Made by a program: the position numbers and the translations under genes. Shown piece by piece: positions 54,261-62,471 of a stretch of 64,000 nt of DNA. Source of the stretch: an uncultured Flavobacteriaceae bacterium (GTDB lineage: Bacteria; Bacteroidota; Bacteroidia; Flavobacteriales; Flavobacteriaceae). The number at the start of each line of letters is the position of its first letter. Position 1 is the stretch's first letter. Where the stretch lies: positions 1 to 64,000 of the forward strand of contig CANKZQ010000007.1 of assembly GCA_947488345.1 (NCBI GenBank). The letters run 5' to 3'. The notes beneath the pieces were generated by a model. It made no database searches. It saw nothing but the letters and a program-made list of their open reading frames with translations, and was not told the origin of the DNA.

Positions 54261-55262
54261 ATGCAAAAAACAACATTAAATATTCCTCGAGGAATTGGAA
54301 GAGACGCGTTAACAGGTTATATTCATACGGCTACTTTATGTACAGTTGATATAGAAACCTATAGGCATTTTTATGGAGAAGTCATGAAGATGAATCTTGA
54401 TTTTGTTGAATTAACGGATGCTGAAAAAAATCGACAACGAAAATTTTGGAATATACCTGTTGATATCGATTATGATCTATACCATTGTTATCGACCAACC
54501 GTACCTAGTCTGATTCAGTTGCGGATTCTACATTTAAAAACACCAACACCTCAAATCCATAAAAGTTATAGTTCATATGAATTGGGGTCGTTCTCATTAG
54601 GGTTTCCAACTTCAGATGCAAAAGGCATGGATAAAAGAATGCAAGAGTTTGGAGTAAAAGCAATGGCACCGATGCAGCTCGGCGATATCGTAAGAGCCAA
54701 TGGAGATAAAGGACATTATTTAGAAACTATTTATCAGGGGCCTGACTTTTTACACTGTGTTGGAATTGAACGCGTAAATTATCCGCAATTAGCCCCATGC
54801 GATCCAGCTGATGGCTTTGGAGGTCCTGGATATTCAGCTTTTGTTGCAAAAGATTCTGATGCAGAAGTGACGTTTTATACTGATGTTTTAGAGCATTATA
54901 TATTGTTCGATTCTGTTTGGGAAGCAGCAGATGAAGGGGCTCTAGGTGTCAACACAGGAACACCCTTTCGTTTTTGTGGTATTTATGCAAAAGAAGCTCA
55001 GCAAAACCATTACTTACTGTTAGATTTTAAAGATGGAAATATGATTGACACCGGCGTGCAGAGTTGTTTACCAAATCAAGGTTTGGGTATGTATACCTTT
55101 CAAACAAGAGATATTGAAAAAGTGATGTCTAATGCCAAAAACAAAGGCATCAAAGTGATATCTGAAATACAAGAAATATCAGATTATATTCTTGGTGATG
55201 GGAAAGGATGTATTTTAGAGACTCCTAACGGATTATATGTAGAAATTTTTGAACAGAATTAG
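54261..55262 (+). CDS. Two-domain VOC family protein
   Basis: The 333-residue cytosolic protein has modules at ~18-150 (GYIHTATLCTVDIETYRHFYGEVMKMNLDFV) and ~190-330 (GYSAFVAKDSDAEVTFYTDVLEHYILF; ending CILETPNGLYVEIFEQN). The GYIHTATL His and the ...YVEIFE Glu are in places where VOC enzymes hold metal ligands, so this member could be metal-dependent. It is only distantly related to the VOC proteins at 50184 and 60593. The next gene starts immediately after its stop codon (TAGATG), so the two are translationally coupled. Confidence 0.8.
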   Translation: MQKTTLNIPRGIGRDALTGYIHTATLCTVDIETYRHFYGEVMKMNLDFVELTDAEKNRQRKFWNIPVDIDYDLYHCYRPTVPSLIQLRILHLKTPTPQIHKSYSSYELGSFSLGFPTSDAKGMDKRMQEFGVKAMAPMQLGDIVRANGDKGHYLETIYQGPDFLHCVGIERVNYPQLAPCDPADGFGGPGYSAFVAKDSDAEVTFYTDVLEHYILFDSVWEAADEGALGVNTGTPFRFCGIYAKEAQQNHYLLLDFKDGNMIDTGVQSCLPNQGLGMYTFQTRDIEKVMSNAKNKGIKVISEIQEISDYILGDGKGCILETPNGLYVEIFEQN

Positions 55263-55835
55263 ATGGAACCAGTTTTAAGAAAAATGGCAGATATTCTCTG
55301 CGGAACCTTGGATAACCAAGGGCAAATAAATGCCGAAATAGCGGCAGGAAAGCAAATTCATCCGTATGCCAAACATGTCACAGATATATGTGATCATATG
55401 ATTATCAATAGGCCAGAGAACCATCCAGGAATTTATATTTTAGAAGAAAGCTACTACATTCAGCCAGGAAAAACCGAATCGGAGACTGAATTAAAACCGT
55501 TGTTTTTTTACTTCACAGCAAAAGATGCAAATACAGCCTTATTGCATTCTATGCAAATCCCTGAACATATCAAGCCAGAAGAAGCTATCAATGCTAATGA
55601 TGACTTGGTCTTTGATTTTAACGAGATTGAAATGCGCCCCTGGGGCCCCGCCGAATATATCTGGCACGAAGACCAACAATGCTTTACGGTAGACCATGAA
55701 GATCCTATCAACGGCATTACCTTTAGGTTGATAGAAACCTTAAAACAAGGTGAATTATTTGTGATGGAATTGGTGCATAAAGATGGTATCAAACTCACAC
55801 CGTACGACACCCCTATCCACTATGTAAAAATATAA
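55263..55835 (+). CDS. CpcT/CpeT-like cytosolic protein, copy 2
   Basis: The 190-residue protein has no signal peptide. Its opening LCGTLDNQGQINAEIAAGK lines up with the GTYNNDKQIAEAKKAG of the lipoprotein at 53524, and IYILEESYYIQPG with LYVEEYRDHQP, so I read it as a second, shorter CpcT/CpeT-type barrel. Further motifs are FNEIEMRPWGPAEYIWHED and FRLIETLKQGELFVMEL. The match is by eye and weaker than for copy 1. It sits between a VOC gene (0 bp) and the MFS transporter gene (2 bp), firmly in the operon. Confidence 0.6.
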   Translation: MEPVLRKMADILCGTLDNQGQINAEIAAGKQIHPYAKHVTDICDHMIINRPENHPGIYILEESYYIQPGKTESETELKPLFFYFTAKDANTALLHSMQIPEHIKPEEAINANDDLVFDFNEIEMRPWGPAEYIWHEDQQCFTVDHEDPINGITFRLIETLKQGELFVMELVHKDGIKLTPYDTPIHYVKI

Positions 55836-55837
55836 TT

Positions 55838-57076
55838 ATGAGCGAAAACAAGTCATTTGTAGGTATTTTAAGTATTGCCATTATCGGTACCATATTACTC
55901 ATTGTAACTAATGGAATGACCTTTTCAGGGATTACTATTTTTGATGAAGCTATCCTCAATGAATTTGGTTGGACAAAATCAGAATTGAAGTTTAGAGATT
56001 TAGTGAACCTAGTTGCGTCTTCTTTAATCATGCCTTTTGTAGGTGTTCTTATTGATAAATATGGAGTAAAGAAGATGATGATTATTGGTCTCACCCTAAT
56101 TGCCGTGCTGTATTATATGTACTCAATGATACAGACTACGTATCATATGTATGCGATTCATTTAGTCTTTGCGTTTGCTGTTTCGGGGGCAGGTACGTTA
56201 GCAACAGTAATTATGGTGTCGCAACGCGTTACAAACAAAAGAGGTACTGCGATAGGTATTGCACTTGCTGGAACATCGGCAGGTGGAATCATTATTCCTC
56301 AAATAGGAAAGCCACTTTTAGAGAATTTTGGATGGAGAACAGCTTTTCAATATGAGGCTATCATTCCTATAGTAGTATTATTAATTATCGTTGCTTTTGT
56401 AAAACCAATAAAATTTAAAAAGGCAAAAGAAACAGATCTATCCAAAAAAGATGAAGAGACTGGATTGACAGAAATCACATTTAACAAAGCAATTAAACAA
56501 CCAGTTTTTTGGGCAATCTGTTTTGCTGGTGTATTTTGTTTTTACAGTATTATGGGTGTCATAAGTAATCTATTTTTATATTTAAGAGAACTTGACTTCT
56601 CCGCATCAAGCGCTGCCAATATGTTTAGCATATTTTTTGCCATTATTTTAGTAGCAAAATTGACTTCCGGAATGGTTACTGAATATATCGATGAATACAA
56701 ACTCTTTAGAATTCAATTGGCATTAATGATGTTGGGTACCGTAGGAATTGCAATGAACAGTGCGGCGTTAGTATGGCCATCTTTAATTGCTGTTGGAATT
56801 GGTTGGGGTGGACTATACACTCTACTCAATTATATTATCATAACCACTTTCGGCGTAAAGTCGGCTGGAAAAATAGGAGGAGTTATTTCAACCTTTGAAG
56901 GCATCGGCTCAGGGTTAGGTGCTTGGGTAACAGGATTAGTTTCAGACAAAACAGGAAGCTATAGCGCCAGTTTTTGGATCGTAGTTGCCCTGTTAGGGAT
57001 TGCCTTGATAGTCAGCTTTTTCATTCGAAAAATCGCTCCAGATGATCAAGCGATAGAACCCTCCACGACGGTATAA
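55838..57076 (+). CDS. MFS transporter (oxalate/formate-antiporter or monocarboxylate-like)
   Basis: The 412-residue protein has about 12 membrane helices. The signature loop between helices 2 and 3 reads GVLIDKYGVKKMM, and SQRVTNKRGTAIGIALAGTSAGG matches the helix 4-5 region of the OFA/monocarboxylate group. The central loop is ~195-220. As the only transporter in the cluster and the last gene of the plus-strand run, it is the likely importer of the substrate or exporter of a product, most plausibly an organic acid. Its stop lies 3 bp from that of the convergent DoxX gene. Confidence 0.88.
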   Translation: MSENKSFVGILSIAIIGTILLIVTNGMTFSGITIFDEAILNEFGWTKSELKFRDLVNLVASSLIMPFVGVLIDKYGVKKMMIIGLTLIAVLYYMYSMIQTTYHMYAIHLVFAFAVSGAGTLATVIMVSQRVTNKRGTAIGIALAGTSAGGIIIPQIGKPLLENFGWRTAFQYEAIIPIVVLLIIVAFVKPIKFKKAKETDLSKKDEETGLTEITFNKAIKQPVFWAICFAGVFCFYSIMGVISNLFLYLRELDFSASSAANMFSIFFAIILVAKLTSGMVTEYIDEYKLFRIQLALMMLGTVGIAMNSAALVWPSLIAVGIGWGGLYTLLNYIIITTFGVKSAGKIGGVISTFEGIGSGLGAWVTGLVSDKTGSYSASFWIVVALLGIALIVSFFIRKIAPDDQAIEPSTTV

Positions 57077-57079
57077 GAA

Positions 57080-57493
57080 TTAAACTCCCTTATCAATCGA
57101 AGGTTTGCCTGCTCCATGAATTAAAAAGAAAACACTTAATAATAAGAGCACAATGGCAGAGAAACTCTCTTTCACACCGTGACCTTCAGGGATATGGTAG
57201 CTTAATAATGCGACCATAAAATAAATGATTAACGGAATAGCTGCTAATCTCGACATATAGCCAAGAACTAGTAGTACGTACCCTATGACAACACTCCATA
57301 TACCTAAATAGGCGAAGAACAATGGTACAGGAAATCCTAATCCGGTAAGATTTTCAGCAAATTTATGAGCATAACTTGGTTTGTAAATGCCACTTGAGAG
57401 CGAGGTGACTAGATAGTATAAAAATACTAATCGAAGCACTACTGGTGCGTAGGCTTTAAATTTGTCAAGTTTATCTAGTAGTTTCATAATCAA
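57080..57493 (-). CDS. DoxX family membrane protein
   Basis: The 137-residue protein has four hydrophobic helices and the DoxX pattern APVVLRLVFLYYLVTSLSSGIYK, FAENLTGLGFPVPLFFAYLGIWSVVIGYVLLVLG (in parts) and a final SAIVLLLLSVFFLIHGAGK. DoxX-like proteins are membrane oxidoreductase accessories of poorly known function; some act in thiosulfate or quinone-linked oxidation. It is the last gene of the minus-strand run, 18 bp after the second MDR gene. Confidence 0.85.
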   Translation of the reverse strand: MIMKLLDKLDKFKAYAPVVLRLVFLYYLVTSLSSGIYKPSYAHKFAENLTGLGFPVPLFFAYLGIWSVVIGYVLLVLGYMSRLAAIPLIIYFMVALLSYHIPEGHGVKESFSAIVLLLLSVFFLIHGAGKPSIDKGV

Positions 57494-57511
57494 GATTGTT
57501 TTGGTACTTAC

Positions 57512-58531
57512 TTAGTCAATTTTTACCATACGGGTACCACCATTTGTACCCTTATATAAGCTAATCAGAGCATTTGGCATTTCTTCTAATCCAATACCGA
57601 TATCTTCCAACGGTTGGATTTTATCTTCACGAATCCACTGCGCCAATTGAGCTTCATATTCACGATAATTCTCTTGAAAGTCATAGATAAAAAAACCTTC
57701 CATCTTTGCATCTTTCAGACCTATTTTATACATGTTCTTAGGACGATGGTACTCCTCTGGCGAAATTAAATACTCCGAAATTCTGCCACAAATAGCAATA
57801 CGGGCTCGTCTATTAATACGGCCTAAAACTTCATCGAGTAATTGACCTCCTACATTGTCAAAAAAGACATCAATTCCATTCGGAAAATGCCTATCTATTT
57901 TTTGATATAAATCAGGTTCTTTATAATCTATCGCTATATCGTAACCGAGTTTTTCGGTCAGCAATTTGCACTTTTTTGCACCACCAGCAATACCTACTAA
58001 TGTTGATGATCCTAATGCTTTGGCAATAAAACCTGCCATGCTCCCCACACTTCCCGCAGCGCCTGAAACGAGCACATGATCTCCTTTTTTCACTTTACAG
58101 ATGTCGCGCATGCCAATTAATGACGTAAAGCCATTCATACCCAAAGCACCAACGCCATATGACGGACTTAAATCATGAGTATCCATTTTATAAGTCATAT
58201 AATAAGGATCGTCTTTAATGACACCATATTCACGCCATCCCAATTTTGTTTGAAGTAAATCGCCAATTTTAAAAGTGGCACATTTACTCTCAATTACGCG
58301 TCCAACTCCACGACCAATCATGACATCACCAACCTCCATAGGGCGTTCAAAAGAAGTTTCATTGGTCATATAACGAAGCATTACTGGTGCCACGCCGAGA
58401 TACAGGGTCTTAACTAATACTTCACCTTCAGAAATCTGAGGAATTTGTACTTCTTCTAACTTAAAATCAGATAATTGAACCAATCCCTGTGGGCGTTTAG
58501 CCATTGTCCATTGCTTCATATTTTTTGCCAT
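57512..58531 (-). CDS. NADP-dependent oxidoreductase (zinc-independent MDR), copy 2
   Basis: The 339-residue protein has the same family layout as 46433-47428: AKRPQGLVQLSDFKLEEV, APVMLRYMTNET, nucleotide motif VLVSGAAGSVGSMAGFIAK (~153-171), FFDNVGGQLLDEVLGRINRRARIAICG and GTNGGTRMVKID at the end. It is not a recent duplicate, because identity is scattered over the length. Having two such alkenal/enone reductases in one cluster suggests two different double-bond or ketone reductions. 6 bp after the VOC gene. Confidence 0.92.
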   Translation of the reverse strand: MAKNMKQWTMAKRPQGLVQLSDFKLEEVQIPQISEGEVLVKTLYLGVAPVMLRYMTNETSFERPMEVGDVMIGRGVGRVIESKCATFKIGDLLQTKLGWREYGVIKDDPYYMTYKMDTHDLSPSYGVGALGMNGFTSLIGMRDICKVKKGDHVLVSGAAGSVGSMAGFIAKALGSSTLVGIAGGAKKCKLLTEKLGYDIAIDYKEPDLYQKIDRHFPNGIDVFFDNVGGQLLDEVLGRINRRARIAICGRISEYLISPEEYHRPKNMYKIGLKDAKMEGFFIYDFQENYREYEAQLAQWIREDKIQPLEDIGIGLEEMPNALISLYKGTNGGTRMVKID

Positions 58532-58537
58532 ATATAT

Positions 58538-58969
58538 CTAATTCGTTATTTCGAAAAGTAATATTAAATGGCCGTCATAATCTATGAATGCCTGTTCGAT
58601 ATAGGTAACTCCATCTGTACTATCTTCAATCATATCTAAGGTTTCTAAACCCAACGCTTGTATTTGGGATATGGTATAATGTAAATCTTCGACTTTTATT
58701 ACAGAAACGGATGTTCGAATTCCAAGTTGTTTAGGGAGTTGAGCTCCCTTTATTTCGGTCAAGGCAAAAGTTCGTTCTTGTGTCGGACTATCTAAAGCCA
58801 CAAAGGTTGTCGTCGCCTCTGATGGGATATTAAAAACGGGATAGGAGTATGAATCAGAATCTGATTGCTTTATATAGTTCACCGAAAACCCGAGAATATC
58901 ACGATAAATAGTAAGTGATTTTTTGTAATCAGCTACAGCTAACGTATTTCGTTTGTACTCAAGTGACAT
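58538..58969 (-). CDS. Single-domain VOC protein, copy B of a tandem pair
   Basis: A 143-residue single VOC module: RNTLAVADYKKSLTIYRDILGFSV, then DSPTQERTFALTEIKGAQLPKQLGI and YIEQAFIDYDGHLILLFEI. It is very similar to the gene immediately upstream on the same strand (58982-59416), sharing DSPTQERTFALTEI and LPKQ.GI. The first-strand metal His of VOC enzymes reads Asn, while the C-terminal Glu (LLFE) is kept. Substrate unknown. 12 bp separates the two. Confidence 0.85.
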   Translation of the reverse strand: MSLEYKRNTLAVADYKKSLTIYRDILGFSVNYIKQSDSDSYSYPVFNIPSEATTTFVALDSPTQERTFALTEIKGAQLPKQLGIRTSVSVIKVEDLHYTISQIQALGLETLDMIEDSTDGVTYIEQAFIDYDGHLILLFEITN

Positions 58970-58981
58970 ATTGATTTGAAT

Positions 58982-59416
58982 TTATTTTTCCATCAACTGA
59001 TATAAAACTATTAAATGTCCGTCAAAGTCGACAAAAGCTTGTTCTATAAAGGTAGCATATTCATTTTCATCGGTTTTTGTATCTGTGGTTTTTAGTCCTA
59101 ACGCTTTTATCTGATTGATTACATTGGCCAAATCATCTACTTTAATTACTGAGGCCGACATATGAATACCTTCTTGTTTGGGGAGTTCAACACCTCTTAT
59201 CTCGGTCAATGCAAAAGTTCGTTCTTGTGTTGGGCTATCTAATGTGGCAAAATTTAAATCAGCTTCATTCGGAACATTAAATACCGGATAAGAAAATGAA
59301 TCTTTTTCTGATGGTTGAATATAATTAATGGTGAATCCCAAAATATCCCTATATATCTTTAGAGAACGCTCTAAATCTGAAACACATAGGGTAATTCTTT
59401 TGTATAATAATGACAT
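58982..59416 (-). CDS. Single-domain VOC protein, copy A of a tandem pair
   Basis: This 144-residue protein has the same pattern as its downstream copy: KRITLCVSDLERSLKIYRDILGF, DSPTQERTFALTEIRG, FIEQAFVDFDGHLIVLYQL. In the last strand the Glu metal ligand of the other copy (LLFE) is replaced by Gln (VLYQ). VOC enzymes of this size act as dimers of two modules, so the pair could form a heterodimer, which is inference. 15 bp after the nitrilase-like lipoprotein gene. Confidence 0.85.
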   Translation of the reverse strand: MSLLYKRITLCVSDLERSLKIYRDILGFTINYIQPSEKDSFSYPVFNVPNEADLNFATLDSPTQERTFALTEIRGVELPKQEGIHMSASVIKVDDLANVINQIKALGLKTTDTKTDENEYATFIEQAFVDFDGHLIVLYQLMEK

Positions 59417-59431
59417 ATTTTTGAGGTGTTA

Positions 59432-60580
59432 TTAGTTTGCTTTTTTAGGAGGATTATACCGACTAATGCTATCCATTAATGCTTTCATTTCTTCTCCAGT
59501 TTTTGGAAGTTTATCTTTTTTCATATCTAAATGATTGATCGGAACTTCTTGAAAATATTGATCAAAAACTGGTTTTGTCATTTCTAAGGCATAGTTCGGA
59601 ATTGTTCTATCTTTTCTAAATGCAGCGATCGGAATCTTTGCTTCGACGATGCCGTCATCTTCCTTGCTCGGATGTTTCGCCATAATTTTTCCATCCGGAC
59701 TCACAATGACTGATTCTCCCGCGTTATAGCCGGTGCTAACAGGTAACGTGAAGTTGGCCATTGCTGAATAAAAGTCATTGCTCCATGCAGTGAAAACTAC
59801 ATCTTCTTCGGCAAATAAGGTAGCGGTTCGTAACATGATTTCTGTACCACGCATGGCGAAGGCAGCATAAATAAATGGATCAAATTGTACGGTGCTTACC
59901 GCAATGTTTCCAAACTCTGTTTGGAGTACAGGAAATTCTTCTTCAATACCATATTTTTCGCGATAGGCGTCACGCACGGCTTCAATAGTTGTGGTCGTAA
60001 TTTCTCGAGTCTTATAGAGTCTTTTGATATTTCTTGACTTCCAAAACGTTTTTGCGATTTTTCCATCTCTACCTAAAACAGTATTGATGCTAAGAATATG
60101 ATCTGGCCATTCATTATCTCTAACATAACTTCCAAAAATGACATAGCAATCGCAGGCTTTTGCAATTTTTCCTAAGCGTTCAGTTTCTGCGCCTGGTACT
60201 TCAATGGTAAAAGGTAGTTTTTCTTGGCGGGTTCCTCCTGAGTATCCTGTTAAAGGGAATTCATGAAATAATATGATGTCTGGTTTATCGCCTTCGTTCA
60301 TGGCTTGTTGAGCCATTTTCTCCATATATTTCATGTTTTCATCAAGGCCTTCATTAATAGAAGAAAAACTCGACAATGATTTGACACGTGTTTGCATGAC
60401 TTTTAAAACAATGGTGTCTTTTTCTAGCGCTACCTTATCATAAGTACCATCTGATTTAACCAATTCTGTTGTCGATACTGATGACGTTGGATTAATTATT
60501 TTTTCAGAACTCGTTTCTTTACATCCGCAAAGAACTAATAGATATACGCCTAATAAATATGAAAATAGTTTTGTGTTCAT
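59432..60580 (-). CDS. Exported nitrilase-superfamily lipoprotein with Ser at the catalytic Cys position
   Basis: The 382-residue protein has a lipoprotein signal (LCGC, Cys20, then KETSSEK), unusual for a nitrilase. The domain begins near residue 56 (IVLKVMQTRV). Glu107 is in ILFHEFPLTG and Lys181 in KTFWKSRNI, but the third site reads IAVSTVQFDPF, with Ser229 six residues before the Pro where the catalytic Cys stands in canonical members. AMRGTEIMLRTAT follows as usual. So E-K are kept and C is S. Its cytosolic relative at 44170 shows the same Ser. Likely periplasmic or outer-membrane. Confidence 0.83.
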   Translation of the reverse strand: MNTKLFSYLLGVYLLVLCGCKETSSEKIINPTSSVSTTELVKSDGTYDKVALEKDTIVLKVMQTRVKSLSSFSSINEGLDENMKYMEKMAQQAMNEGDKPDIILFHEFPLTGYSGGTRQEKLPFTIEVPGAETERLGKIAKACDCYVIFGSYVRDNEWPDHILSINTVLGRDGKIAKTFWKSRNIKRLYKTREITTTTIEAVRDAYREKYGIEEEFPVLQTEFGNIAVSTVQFDPFIYAAFAMRGTEIMLRTATLFAEEDVVFTAWSNDFYSAMANFTLPVSTGYNAGESVIVSPDGKIMAKHPSKEDDGIVEAKIPIAAFRKDRTIPNYALEMTKPVFDQYFQEVPINHLDMKKDKLPKTGEEMKALMDSISRYNPPKKAN

Positions 60581-60592
60581 TGTTGTTTTAGT

Positions 60593-61588
60593 TTAGTCTA
60601 TTAGTTCTATAAACTCTATCCAAACGCCATCCGGCGAACGCACAGAAAATGTCTTCAAATTCCCATAGGGCTCAATAGTTATAGTTTGTACATCTGAGTT
60701 TAATTGTAATCCTTTTTCCTTGAGGTTTAATGCATATGCATCTGCATCTCTCACGGGAAAACGATACATTAAAATTCCTAGGTTTGGAGGTTTGGCGAAT
60801 TCAGAACAGTCCTTTCCTTTTAGCTCATTAGTATGTAGATATTCAATAGATCCAAAGTTGTTTTCATCTGGTCTTACAATATCAATTGGGACAGTAATAT
60901 CTTGATTTACATTAGGAGGAATGCCAATAACATTATGTCCAGTATCTCTATCCAGACCTGGTGTTTGAAAAAACAGATGAAACCCTAATTTGTTAACATA
61001 AAAATCATACGAAGCTTCCATATCACCTACGATGACCGATGAATTGAAAATACGGCTTGTTTTCTTCATGTGATCAAAACCTACAAGGGGAGGAGCAAAA
61101 CGTTGCATAAAGGCTATGACAATGCCATCGGGACCTTTCATCAAGACTTCTGAAACATCATAGATGCTAAAGATATAGCGCTTAGGATCTGAAACTCCAT
61201 TCCAACCATCGTCTTGCAATTCTCGATACCAAGAATCCATATCCGGAGTCCGCATGTTTACATCAAAAATGCCACCAGTATCCCAAACATTAGTGGCCGA
61301 ACGAATTTGTTTTTGTTCTACATTTTTAAATTTGACTAAGCGTACAAAACCTTCGTGATCCCCTGCATTTTGAAGTACTGCTTCTTCTATGTCAATAGTA
61401 TCATCAAGATGCCATGCCTTTTTTAAAGAATCCGAACTTGCCTTACGACTTATGAGTTTCCAATCGCAGGTATTTTGAAAAAAATCAATCCACCTTTTTA
61501 AATTGGAGACACTAAAAATGACCTCTTGAAACCCCTTAACGGATGGGTCATCTTTAGAGAAATTTAGATTATGCTTAAAATTATCCAT
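60593..61588 (-). CDS. Two-domain VOC family protein
   Basis: I start at ATG 61588 (MDNFKHN), because the longer frame to 61627 would overlap the upstream DUF1838 gene by 29 bp. The 331-residue protein has two VOC modules (FQEVIFSVSNLKRWIDFFQNTCDW; RIFNSSVIVGDMEASYDFYVNKLGF) and a closing SPDGVWIEFIEL. It is a paralogue of the plus-strand protein at 50184, with the same WDTGGI, IEPYG and SPDGVW motifs, linking the two runs. 12 bp before the nitrilase-like gene. Confidence 0.85.
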   Translation of the reverse strand: MDNFKHNLNFSKDDPSVKGFQEVIFSVSNLKRWIDFFQNTCDWKLISRKASSDSLKKAWHLDDTIDIEEAVLQNAGDHEGFVRLVKFKNVEQKQIRSATNVWDTGGIFDVNMRTPDMDSWYRELQDDGWNGVSDPKRYIFSIYDVSEVLMKGPDGIVIAFMQRFAPPLVGFDHMKKTSRIFNSSVIVGDMEASYDFYVNKLGFHLFFQTPGLDRDTGHNVIGIPPNVNQDITVPIDIVRPDENNFGSIEYLHTNELKGKDCSEFAKPPNLGILMYRFPVRDADAYALNLKEKGLQLNSDVQTITIEPYGNLKTFSVRSPDGVWIEFIELID

Positions 61589-61598
61589 GTATTTATGT

Positions 61599-62453
61599 TT
61601 ATCGACCCCAACCGGCTCCAGCTTCACCTTTTTGCAAGGCTCTAACTTCTGCTACATCTTTCGGAGGATTTAACCATTTTGGTTTGTCCTTTTTTGCCCA
61701 AGCCAACAATTTTTCTGGAAACTCATCGTGACTTTCGACACGCCATGAGTGCAAACGAATAATAGCTTGACCTTCTCCTGCCCAGCTGGGTAGTTTACCA
61801 TAACGCTGCCAGGTCATTTGATAAGGCTCTTCTACCGTGCCTTCTGGATGCATAAAAAAATCATAATTCTCCCACGCCTGATATTGTGCGCCTGATGGAA
61901 GCGGAAAGTCTAAAAATACCTGTGCATTATACACGTAGGTATCTCCCAATTTACGAAATGGGATGCCATCTTTTGCCTTAATTTGTTGCACGCGATCACC
62001 AACTCCTTGTTCGACATCGCCATAAATTTTATTGTCCTCTAGGCGGTAGGTAATCATTTGATAGGGGTAGGCAATTGCTTTCACTTCATTGCCATTATAT
62101 GCTGTTAAAACTTCACCAGTTTCCAGATCTGTGTAAGCAAAGGTCTTTCGAGTAAGATGAATAATTTTGCCATCGGCTTCTTCAGGCCAGATAACTGTTG
62201 AGCTATCGAATCCAATCATACCAAATAACTTTTTACCAGATGGATATTCATGTACATAACCATCGGCAATCCAATGCACCGCTTCACCAGTTCCTGCTCT
62301 TGAATTTACCCAAATCTTTAAAGCTTCTGGAGCTGCTTCATAGGATGCCGTTGTATTAGTTTCTGTAATCTTTTCTGCTATCACAGTCGTGCTTACTTCT
62401 TTTTTACAAGCAATAAGTGCAAATGGGATAAGGAAATAGAATTTTAATTTCAT
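61599..62453 (-). CDS. DUF1838 family lipoprotein, copy 2
   Basis: The 284-residue protein has a lipoprotein signal peptide (LIAC, Cys16, KKEVSTT). The mature part shows ALKIWVNSRAGTGEAVHWIADGYVHEY (in parts), LTRKTFAYTDLETGEVLTAYNG, YPYQMITYRLED and WQRYGKLPSWAGEGQAI, resembling DUF1838 but more distant from copy 1 at 51152. Both are exported, so they likely act on the same periplasmic compound or its product. 18 bp after the flavin oxidase gene. Confidence 0.65.
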   Translation of the reverse strand: MKLKFYFLIPFALIACKKEVSTTVIAEKITETNTTASYEAAPEALKIWVNSRAGTGEAVHWIADGYVHEYPSGKKLFGMIGFDSSTVIWPEEADGKIIHLTRKTFAYTDLETGEVLTAYNGNEVKAIAYPYQMITYRLEDNKIYGDVEQGVGDRVQQIKAKDGIPFRKLGDTYVYNAQVFLDFPLPSGAQYQAWENYDFFMHPEGTVEEPYQMTWQRYGKLPSWAGEGQAIIRLHSWRVESHDEFPEKLLAWAKKDKPKWLNPPKDVAEVRALQKGEAGAGWGR

Positions 62454-62471
62454 GGTGTTTTGGTTTTTATA

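Noticed and set aside
53524-55835. Phycobilisome or photosynthesis genes
   Set aside because: The CpcT/CpeT likeness is at fold level only; there are no phycobiliprotein or bilin synthesis genes, and all other genes point to a heterotrophic flavobacterium.
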